From contig NW_019091513.1 of the NCBI RefSeq assembly GCF_001949145.1, forward strand, positions 577,323 to 636,538: 59,216 nt of DNA. Direction: 5' to 3'. This DNA is from Acanthaster planci. Taxonomy: Eukaryota > Echinodermata > Asteroidea > Valvatida > Acanthasteridae. Of the stretch, positions 49,510-59,216 are shown in pieces; the first letter of the stretch is position 1, and every line of letters begins with the position of its first letter. Both the position numbers and the translations under genes were made by a program. The notes beneath the pieces were generated by a model that did no database searches, was not told where the DNA came from, and saw only the letters and a list, made by a program, of their open reading frames with translations.

Positions 49510-52500
49510 ATGGAGAACGAGGGCGTGTCTAGATCTGTATCTGAGGAAGGATGGCAGCCGCCTCTCTTTGCAGCGTCAACATGGACTCTCATCATTGCAG
49601 CTATCTCTCTCTTCTTTGTGTAGGTTGTTTACTAAACATTCCATCAGGTGATAGGTGTCAGAAATCATCTCATGTCAATGCGGCGATGAAATTGCTCCTT
49701 GGAAAGTGCATGGACATCAGCTTAGGCCAAAAAATTCTGTTTCAAAAATTTGAATTACATTAAACGCAATCTAGTCCCAATTGTAACAGTTAAAAGATGA
49801 TGCCAGATTTAAAAGTGTCCTATTCTATGTACACATATAAAGCATTTTATACTCCCTGGCTGAGTGGTTACTTGCATTTAGCCATAAAAGGTGATTGCAG
49901 GTCCTACATGTACAGTATTTTATAATTTGCGATGTAAACACACCTGATACTACATGTACCTGTTATTTGGTCTCTAGCGCATCAACATATGACCCCCTAA
50001 TTGGGCCCATGAGTGTGCTTTCCCTCAGCCTTCGGAGGTGTAGTCTCGAGTTTAGGAACCCTGTTATTACACAATTTTATAAAGTGCAAATTCTGAGAAT
50101 CCCTATTTCTTGAATTTTTGTGTTTTCTTTTCCATACTTCTCACCACAAAGTCCTGGTTATTACTGGTCCCTTGCACTTTGTTGAAGTGGCATTTGATTG
50201 TAAAAGGAGGGTCTACATGTGTTTGTAAGATCCTTTTGTGTTCATTCATTTACCTGGCGACTAGTCTGTGTACCTGTGTATATGTACATGTATGCAAGGA
50301 GGACTACCCATGCCAGTGAGTATGGTAATTTCCACATATTAACCCACTCTTGGTGAAGGACTGAGGAGTGTTAGGGTTGATGCTCTTTTCTTTCTTTTAT
50401 AGTTATGATTACTGGCGCCATCACTACCTGGCCCGTATTGGTATTGCAGGGCCCAAACCCAAGCCGTTCTTCGGTAACTTTCTAGAAATGATATTCCACA
50501 CAAATGTAAGTGCACATTTGTTTGTTGGCTTTGCCAGTGTGAGAATTGTGTTAAATTGCACATTGTAGATACATGTACATGTACATGTACATGTAGTAGT
50601 CTGCTTGTTGTGGGATCCATCATTTTTATCGGTTCGTTTCACAGTTACAGTCCATGTAGACCCCAGATACATGTACGTGTACAGGGTGTAGTCATGAAGC
50701 ATATGGTACATTTTATTTGCGTACATGTATGTAAACATGGACTAACACATCTACACAGATACACCTGCAGTGAGCAACCATTCTAACATGTTTAATACAG
50801 TCATTCCCGTTGCTTTTATATATGGCGGGAAGAATGTGAAGAAACCTCAGTTTTGTTACGTATTCATAATAGTACCAGTGCAATTACACAAATGGTGTAA
50901 TTTGTATTGGCTGGGAATTGTCCAGAGAAATAACCAGGACGTCTTGGAGGAGTTAATAACTTGTACCAGGTTGAAAAGTTCATACACTTCAAAATTTCCT
51001 TGGATATTTGTTAGTGGATAGTACTTTTCAGCTGTAGCCGGAGCTGCTCCACGACAAACTGACTTTTTCCGGTGCAGACCCATCGTCTTTTGAGACAGTA
51101 GGAGACTACTACTTCTGGCACTAGTACATGTACCATGGGTTGTAATGTGGTTGTATTTGTCCTTACTTTCGGGTCAAACTTTTAGAAAAACTCCAGCTGC
51201 CGTTGTACCTTATATTTTCCATATCTGTGCCCTCCCTTTGATCAGACTGTCACCACCAAAGATTGTATAGCGCCACGTAGCGGCGCAAGATGGAGAACTT
51301 GGCCAAGAAGGTGTTATCACCATGGGCGTGATTTGAGTCGATGGTGCAGGCATACCAGGTGTGCATGCCTGTAGCCTGTTGCGTTAACATACTGTAGCAT
51401 ATTCACACCCAAATGGCGCCCATGCGATAACAATGTTTTATGCATATTCACGGTGAAGTTCTCCCCCTTGCGCCGCTGTGCAGCGCTTTACAATCTTTGG
51501 TCACGACTGTCATCATTAATTGCAATTTCCATCAGACATCATCAGAAACTGTCCAACCCCCTTATACCTGTATTTTCAGGGAGTATGGGGCTGGTATGAA
51601 GATATCATTGAGAAGTACGGCAAGGTAGCCGGGTAAGAAGTCAACAAATTCTCCTGTCAAATGCACTGTAGTTTTTCCTTTTTTAAGGCTTCAAAGTTTT
51701 CTCAAATCAGTTGATTACAGTATCTATTTCTCCTGTCTTTCCACAATTATGACAATGGGGCTTTCAGTTTCAACAGTGTTGGTTTGATTTAAAACTGAAT
51801 GATTTTATTTTGTAACTATGGATCTGCTGATGTAAAAATTAAAATCAAATTTGGCAAAATTTTATTTTATTTTTCCAAGAAACTTGATATCGTTGAAGCT
51901 GCGATGTTAGGGGAAAGGCATGAATGTTACTTTTGTTAGTGCTTCCACATACATACATGTACATGTAGTCAAGGAAAAAAAAATGTTAGTTTGTCTAAAA
52001 TCTTCTCTGGCCGCACATTGTGGTTTGTTGAAAATACAGCAACCATGTGTGTTGATACAGCACACAACTCATTTGCAGTGCAAATAAGGCCTTGTTTTGG
52101 GCATCAAAGGTGTTTGGTTTTGACTGTGGTTAAATTTTGAAGAGGTTGGGCATCAAAAAAGCCAGTGACTTCACACAGTGATCATCTCTTACAGGTGTTA
52201 TATGGGAGGAAGCCCCATTGTGATAATTGGTGATGTTGAGTGGGTCCGACAACTGTGCATCAAGGACTTCGCCAGCTTTGTCAATCGCAGGGTCTGTATT
52301 TTGCGTGCATCATGTCATTATGGTTTATAATTAGTCATTAATATGTGAAGTTTTGCAGCGCAACCAATATCAAAATGTCTTCTCTTTTTTATCACAAGAT
52401 TTAACCTACAGTTTCATCTATCAGTGGAAAAAGCAGAACCTTCTGATTTACTTGTATTTGTATCTTAATCATTTTAATTCTTGGTCAATTGCTAAAACAC

Positions 52501-55500
52501 ACAGGGACATTCTTGTTATGTTTGCTTTTATTCACCTGCTTTGCAGTGAATTGCTTGAAAGTACTGCACTGGTTCTTATCAATTACCAGATGTTAGTGTG
52601 TTCATGGAATCAGTCAAAAATAACCAAAAATTTGCCTTACGAATGCATTTGGCAAAGTTGAAAGACATGATGGAAGCATGTATCCTCCGTGATCTTTTGG
52701 TCCGAGCACATGTACATGGTTTTGCATGGAGAAAGCAGGGTGTGACAAGTGATATAATGTGGACACTCCACCATGGCTTATGTGCAGGTAATGTACATGT
52801 GTATGCCATGGATAGTGGGTCTACCGGTATCGTTCAAGTTTCCATCAGCCCACGTTTTTCCCTTCATAACGGAGGGGGATGGGGTTACTTGTGCATGGAG
52901 ATTGTCAACCATTTTAATGCTTTTTTTGGGGGACGCGTTTTATTCATTGCTGACAAGTTGGCCATTAATGGAGTCTTGTAGTGACCTGATTTTTATCTCC
53001 TCAATAGTCTGAAACCATTGACAACAAACCGTTTCATAAATCCCTGACTACTTTGAGAGACAGTCATTGGAAGGACGTCCGAGGGATTCTCAGTCCAACA
53101 TTCAGTGGATCCAAGATGAAGCTGGTGAGTCACGACCTTTGCACGATTCCTACAGTTTTGGACGAGGGTCCCATGTTAGTAGACTTCCTACTCATCTTTG
53201 GTCGGTCCGGTGCAGTGGGGTACTTGTAATTCCTCGCCCTCCACTTCAAGTGACTTAGGTTGGAATCCCATCTAGGCTGACCTGAAGATTGGGGTCTCTG
53301 CTAGGCGCAAACCTCTTTCTGTTGAGTTTACCTCCCACCTCTGACACTGGACATTTCTTCATTGCCTTCCCTGGGCTTCAAGGGAGCATTGTTCTCTTGA
53401 AGGCACATGCAACTTTGTTTTTCTGGAAACAGGACAAGCGGATGCAAGTTTGATCTCAGGGACCTCATGAACAATGTATTTAAAACCCAATGCTACTTTT
53501 GGAAAACAAACCCATATCAGTCAAAATTTCATGTTTGTCCCACTATCTCTCATTCAATAGATGGCACCAATCGTCAATGATTGTCTGGATCCAATGATAC
53601 GGAAAGTGACCAGGTTGAATAAAGAAGGCAAGGGGTTAGAATTCAAGGAGTAAGTTTCATTCAATTGTAGTGATAGCCACACGACATCTCAACCTTCTAG
53701 TTTATGATGGCAAGCATTTCAGGGTTCGATTAACATAGAAAATCCCTTGCAATACATTAAAGACAAGCTCACTGATTTACAAGTACTCCGAGGCAGAGGT
53801 CAAGTTAAGTTTTCATCATATCTACTGACCAGTTGTAGTGAAATACAAGTACGAGATGGCAGGCCGCGACGAATCGCCTGTCCGATAGCCCGGGACAATT
53901 ACATTTTCATTCGGGCAATTAAAATTCTAACTAGGTGTGCCTGTTTGGGCAAGTCCGGAAAGCTGATATCTTTTCTGTCTTCACAAAATATCTTTCAATA
54001 ACTTTTTCTCACGTTAAACTGTTAAAATGCTTGTTTTTGTATGTTTTCCTACTTACATTTGCAATTTTTGGAAAGAAACTTCCGTTATTTTCACGAGTTC
54101 TCATTCACGTTTCACTGTCACAGTGGTGAAAACATGTGCCCACAGATCAATGCATTAAACAAAGCTGCTCTGGTTCCCGCTGTGCCACGCCCATGCAAAG
54201 AAATGTAGCAACCAGAACCAGTCTGTACATGTACTATTCGTTCCGGTCGATTACTCTACACCGGCCATACAGGCACGCAACCCTAAAGCCACAGGTCAAA
54301 AAAGCATTGACGTGGCAAGAGGTTTTCTGTAAGTTCCTTCACAGAATTTGGTCTCTTATTCATGTTATTTATGTATGTATTTTTTGTGTTCACGAGTTTA
54401 ATTTGAGTTTGTTTTTCTTGTACTTGAAGCGAGCGTCTTTCAACAAATTTCCTTCCACCGCACAAGGTTTTTCACCCACTGGTCTGGATGCCTCACGCAC
54501 GCTAACCACGTGATACATTGTTGGCCAGTTTGCCGTCGTGATGAGTCACACTGTGTGAATTGCCCATAATTCTTGCCTGTAGAAATTTTTACATAGATTA
54601 AGACAGGTGTTCATCACTTTTTGGAGATCTTTTTGGAAGCTGTCATCCCTGTTCATGCCATTCAATCAGGACAAAAAAAAATCTCCAACCTACTGACCCT
54701 ATTTTTAAGGGGCATGTAATTGGAAGCACAACTACATGTGTATTTTGGGGGCCTAATAAAAGACTGCATGCTTGCAGTAGGCCGAAGTTAAATAACCATA
54801 ATAATCGTGGATTCCGAGAAATCTTGGGCAAGTGTTGATCTAATTCGTGCAAGCATTTTTATGGCATGACCTGCCCGATCGGGCAAGCTCCAAAAAAAAA
54901 TTTGTCATGACCTGCAAGATGGTGTGCATTGCATTATGCATGTACACATGTACATGTAGTGAATGCTTAAGTGGTATTGCTTGAGATGAAAGATAGAACA
55001 ATCGCTGTTGCCAAACATTTAATGTTTTCACATGCAAGCCAGGAATAATTCAGACAAAAACCCTGCATCACCCAAATAAGTCCGTACTTAGTAAATCCAT
55101 ACATCATCTACGGTATGGATTTAGAATTTATGTATTATGAAATTTCTTTTAGCTCCACATATGACTGTCCATCAGATCAGTGAAAATTCACCTGATCCAT
55201 TTACTGGTGCAGTAGAATGTCACTTTTGTGGTGCAACCATGCTTTGTTTTGGGATGAATAATTCAATGGCATATGACCAACTGCCAACCAATCAAATGAT
55301 AATATGCTTTTTTGGGGGATGAATAATTCAATGACATATGACCAACTACCAACCAATCAAATGATACTGTGCTTTGTTTTGGGATGAATAATTCAATGAC
55401 ATATGACCAACTACCAACCAATCAAATGATACTGTTTTATACAATTATTGAAAGTTTTCAGCGGTTCATGTAGATGTAGGAAATAATCTGTTAGGCTTGC

Positions 55501-57965
55501 TATACGTCATTGAAGGAGGCTAATTGTATTAAGTACTGAAATAAAGCTCAATAGATATTCATCACGCAACACCTCAACCATAGATTCTCCCCAGTTTTTA
55601 ATAGCGATATCTCTTCTTTGCCAAACTAAAAACCAGAATATTTGTGCGCGTATTTCTATTTGAAATTAATTCCAACCTCACTTTTCATGCTCGTGCAGTT
55701 CACAATCTTTCCACCAAATGAAAATGTTTCCTCTCAATTTGTCTTTGTTCAGAAAGGTATGCACATGCCTATGAAATTCCTCTAGTACTTCTGTGTTGTA
55801 CTTTTCTTTCTAGTAACATTCTGACTCCCTTGTCTTCTGTTTCCTCACCAGGGTCTACAGTGGCTTTCTGATAGATGCCATTGGCAACACTGCATTTGGG
55901 TTGACCCTCAACTCCCAGGAAAATTCTGATGATCCCTTCCTCCATAATGCCAGAGACATCTTCAAGTTCAGATTCAGCATAGCGATTTTGGTTGTGCGTA
56001 AGTTCTTCCTTGTCAGTAGATCATTGCCCAAAAAAGCTCTAAAAATGATGGAAATGGCCAGCACTGTCAGGACAAGCTAACTTTTTGTCCCTTTTTGTCT
56101 GAAGTTTTGCTCTGGAACAAAGAATTCTTCAGGGGAAATATGTTAACATTCAACAGCATGGCGGCACTTCTGCAAATAATTTGCAACCCAACCAACGAAC
56201 ATGTCAAAATGCGGTACCAGTATAAGTTTTGAGAAGTGTTTTGAAGTATTTCAGGCTTCTTTACAAAATTGTAGGAAAACAGTTTAAAACTATCATGCCC
56301 TTTGTCTAAGTAAAGCCTGCACTTATATGAAATCACAGTAAACTTATACTGATAATTTTAAAATCACATGAGCATTTCATAAGTGACGATGGACTATAAG
56401 ACTTGTTTTGTTAGATCCTGTTGCATTCAACTGTGCCTGCTGAAACTTTGTGAATTGATTTATCAAAACTTGGCTGAAATGAAGGTACAAATGATGCCTA
56501 AAGGTAATGTTTTAGTGATGAGGCCTGCCAGAACTGCTTTTCAACATCTTACAGCCTTGGACCTCACCTGTCCAGTCTGGGTTCATCGTGAAATCTGGCA
56601 TGTCCATAGAAACACTGATTGTGAGACCATACATTAAATTACGCAACTCTTCACTTCAGTGAGCCAGTCCTGTATTTCCAAAAAGGACAGGTCATTGGAT
56701 AGGGCCACCCACGACACCATGCTAGCTCAAATATGTTCAGTGCATGTGAGTCAAGATCGCCTTTGAGCACTCTGGTAAGCTTGACCCTGTGTGCATATTC
56801 TGGTATTCTCGAATGACATACACATGGAACCGGCTTATTAGAGAGTTTTTCTAATTTTTACTACCCGGTACAGCGCATACATGTACATGATGCCCCTTAC
56901 ATGTTGGGTCGTGCATGATGATCGTGTACTTGTTTCCAAGTTGGGCTGTGGGAAAAGTACACACACTCCTTTCCCACTGACTAATTACAAGTACAAATGC
57001 ATAGATAAACACAAAATAAGTGCGAGACTATGCATTATAAACACACCGGTAGGACCACTGGCAAGAATTTGCCTGAGGGAGGTCTAAGTAGAACACTGCC
57101 AACTTGAACTTGGAGGTACAAATTTTTTCCTCCCGTCATTTTTTTAGTTGAATGAGAAACAGATGAAAACAGTTACTGGATTAGGAGGATTGCCCAATTA
57201 GGATTTAGATCCAATCTACTGGAAAGCCTTACATTTTGCTTCCCCCTAGTGCTGGCCCCTATCCTGTCTCCTGTTGTGAACTTTTTCAACCTGACCACGT
57301 TTGACCGGAAAACTCTGAAGTTCTTCGAGGATGTGTTAGACCACGCTGTAGAAGTCAAAAGAGCTGGAACTGCCAAGGTAATGCACTGCAGCACACCTTA
57401 TTCCGCCCAGTAACACCAATGCTCATGCCATGTGCCATGTAGTCTAAGCTCCATTAATCTTCTAAAAGCCAATGAATGGCCACACGTTGTAAACAGTACT
57501 GATGTGGAACCACATTTTTATATTTGTATGTCCATATGAAGGATGGTCCCTAAGTTTTATAGTGAATAGACTTTTGTTGGGAGATGGAGTGTTCTGTCAT
57601 GGCCAACTTGGAGCTTGGATTGGATTGTTGGTACTATTTCACAGGCTGGCGCTAGTGTTGAGTTTCTAGAGTCTCTCTCTCTGCAATTTCTAGAGCCTCT
57701 TACCCCCATGCCATTAGGGGGAAAGAGTTCCTGAGCTTTTTACCACAATCCCATGCAGTGGTAACGTCTCCCGAAGGAAGAAGAAATAACAGACTGCATG
57801 TCACACTGTCAATTTCAGCGAGTGGACTTCCTGCAGCTGATGCTAGATGCCCAAGAGAGGACGGAGGATGACAAAGCAGAGGCCACCGAGGAAGAGAAAC
57901 AGGAAGAAGAACATCGAGCCAAGATGAGCAAGAAAACGCTCACCGCGGATGAGATCAAGTCACAG
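49510..57965 (+). CDS. Cytochrome P450, CYP3 clan (CYP3A-like), 3' end outside window
   Basis: CYP3-type P450s are ER-anchored monooxygenases that oxidise lipophilic compounds. Nine exons join in frame to 330 aa: 49510-49619, 50403-50505, 51580-51632, 52195-52291, 53008-53124, 53561-53649, 55852-55997, 57250-57377, 57819-57965. Complete CYP3A proteins have about 500 aa. Visible are an N-terminal membrane anchor (about residues 20-38), the hinge AGPKPKPFFGN, the C-helix WKDVR (142-146, contacts haem propionate in the family), LSPTFSGSKM, IDAIGNTAFG, and RVDFLQLMLDAQ (from 282). A very acidic loop (EEEKQEEEH) precedes ADEIKSQ. The donor after residue 330 (cag|gtgccc) is weak. The I-helix AGxET and the haem Cys motif should lie in later exons beyond the window; I found none up to 59216. 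The start has a good context (acaATGG). Confidence 0.93.
50568..50596. repeat. (TACATG)n tract in P450 intron 2
   Basis: This is one of the longest uninterrupted runs of the palindromic word TACATG in the window (gatacatgtacatgtacatg and onward). A similar run lies at about 39773-39795. Short frames over it read as CTCTCT or HVHVHV peptides and are not genes. Confidence 0.9.
53195..53290 (+). repeat. tRNA-derived SINE-like sequence in P450 intron 5
   Basis: An A-box-like ccggtgcagtgg (53208-53219) is followed about 41 bases later by a near-consensus B box ggttggaatcc (53249-53259). The downstream ctgacctgaagattgggg and the flanking tail look like the body of a SINE. There is no full cloverleaf, so it is not a functional tRNA. 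Confidence 0.5.
55240..55434. repeat. 65-bp tandem repeat, about three copies
   Basis: The word gatgaataattcaatg recurs at 55253, 55318 and 55383, each followed by catatgaccaact and caaccaatcaaatgat. The spacing is exactly 65 bp. It lies in intron 6 of the P450 gene, and copies 2 and 3 are nearly identical. Confidence 0.95.
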
Positions 57966-58689
57966 GTGCCCACATGTAGATTAAAAGGCATTATCGACGA
58001 TGGAAAGGAATACATCACATGCACAGTCATGTATGTAATGGACAACCAGTGTGTGAACCAACTTGCACGCATACATGTACTCCATTCATTTGCACTGCAT
58101 TTCCTGGTTCAAGAGAAGTCACACTTTGGTACTCTGTAACAAACTTCTCAAAAACTAAACATTCAGCCAATTGGCTTCTGATGTGTATGTACACATTAAG
58201 CATTCACAGTGATTTGATTTGGTTCTTGATGAACAAGTTCCAATCTGCCTGGGCTTTAACAAATGAAGCAATTGTTGACTGCCGTGGTGTTAGACAAGCT
58301 GTATCTGTGTGTGTGTGATCTTCTTGAGGACATACATCGGTCTACTCAGCTTTGGCGGTGGAAGAAATAGAATAAATTGCTACCTACATTATATGTGATT
58401 CCAACCCAGCCATTTTGAGCCATAAATCACCAAGCTTTATTGAAAACCCACAAAGTGCATTTGTTAACGAGGGTGTGAGACTGATCTAGTCAAAAGGAAG
58501 AGTTTATGACGTTCCTGCTCATGAAACCGGTCTCTGTGCTGATGATGTCACCATTTGTTATACATGTACACGTGGGCTTTGCTGTGGAACCGGTGGGGTT
58601 TACTGTCCACCAAGCGCTATAGGAAAGCAATAACCAAAATATTGAATGTGGCATCGTCAGTATAGAGGCCCTGTAAAAATGAAAGAGTT
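57966..58689. other. P450 intron 9, no further exon seen
   Basis: This is the intron following the last visible P450 exon. No I-helix exon (expected to encode an AGxET-type motif) was found. No other gene was recognised. Confidence 0.5.
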
Positions 58690-59007
58690 ATTTCAAAGAT
58701 GGATTTGCGTCTGGGAGACGTAAATTAATATAGGGAGTATGCCCAGTGTTTGCCCCGAAGGCTTGTGAAAAGAAATACAAGTTGGACAGGGCAAAATTCA
58801 AAAATTAATTCACATGTCCTTGACGTAAATCCATCTTTGAAATACTTTTTTTTGGCGGCACCCGCTGCTACATTTGATTTGAACAAGCCAGCCTACAGCA
58901 GCAAGTTCGGTGGTCGAGTGATTAAGACGTCCAAAGCAGGAGGTCGTGGGTTCAAGTCCCACCCGAGTACGCTTGTGGTTTTTTCACAAGCCTTCGGGGG
59001 CATACAC
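58690..59007 (+). mobile_element. Interleaved inverted repeats around a tRNA-like head
   Basis: Arm A (58690-58711, atttcaaagatggatttgc...) is complementary to A' (58822-58843) with one mismatch. Arm B (58746-58771, tgccccgaaggcttgtgaaa) is complementary to B' (58981-59006) with one indel and one mismatch. The order is A-B-A'-B', so the pairs overlap rather than nest. Between A' and B' is a tRNA-like segment: A-box-like tggtcgagtgattaag (58911-58926), B box ggttcaagtcc (58949-58959), and a perfect 5-bp T-arm stem (gtggg/cccac). The acceptor stem is not convincing, so a SINE-like or composite element is likely. Confidence 0.55.
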
Positions 59008-59216
59008 TGAGTATACAGTGTCAAAAATACACGTCAGGCAGGGCAAGATCCAAACATACCGGTAATTTGAAAGAGCTACTCATCAAGGTTCAGTGTGTTG
59101 GTTCAGGTTAAATATCCTTGCTGTCAGAATTTCACTTAAAACTCCTGGGCCTAATTTGGCAGTGCTGCATAACCGTAAGCCAATATCACGGGTAACACTT
59201 CATGGTTGCTGTGTCT

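Noticed and set aside
58900-58980. Functional tRNA gene
   Set aside because: The T arm and boxes are good, but anticodon and acceptor stems do not pair properly. A tRNA-derived element is more likely.

Overview
The window is nuclear DNA of a metazoan. Its genes are split by GT-AG introns, it carries many short repeats, and it has one 47-base assembly gap. The three recognisable genes are close in sequence and length to their vertebrate counterparts as I remember them. The repeats are typical of marine invertebrates: palindromic elements with long inverted repeats, poly-C/G-rich repeats and very frequent TACATGTA words. A non-vertebrate deuterostome (echinoderm, hemichordate or amphioxus type) is my best guess; I cannot name a species.

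Layout. (1) 1-12.7 kb is gene-poor. It holds a small possible membrane-protein ORF on the minus strand (2.7-2.9 kb), three copies of one palindromic element, two other palindromic elements and a decayed LINE reverse-transcriptase fragment (8.0-8.9 kb). (2) 12.8-28.1 kb, plus strand: complete 14-coding-exon STT3A, the catalytic subunit of oligosaccharyltransferase (709 aa). A possible promoter and 5' UTR exon lie near 10.5 kb, and intron 6 looks like a U12-type intron. (3) 28.1-33.7 kb: a 52-bp minisatellite, a candidate poly(A) signal and unexplained minus-strand ORFs. (4) 33.75-36.95 kb, minus strand: a NUDT19-like acyl-CoA diphosphatase in four exons ending in the peroxisomal signal AKL. (5) 37-49.5 kb is a repeat-rich intergenic region. 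It contains the gap, a hAT-type element with an 8-bp target duplication, a degenerate CRE-containing repeat domain, and a piggyBac-type miniature element nested in a larger palindromic element. (6) 49.5 kb to the window end, plus strand: the first nine coding exons (330 aa) of a CYP3-clan cytochrome P450. Its oxygen-binding and haem-binding exons lie beyond the window.

The three main genes have unrelated jobs (ER N-glycosylation, peroxisomal CoA turnover, ER oxidative metabolism), and nothing suggests a functional cluster. I found no convincing new multi-gene system. The items most worth checking are the U12-type intron, the nested elements with clean target duplications, the repeat domain around 42.7-45.9 kb, the interleaved inverted repeats with a tRNA-like head at 58.7-59.0 kb, and the histone-type stem-loop at 25.2 kb. 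Exon boundaries were derived by hand, from reading frame, splice dinucleotides and remembered family sequences. No alignment or database search was run.
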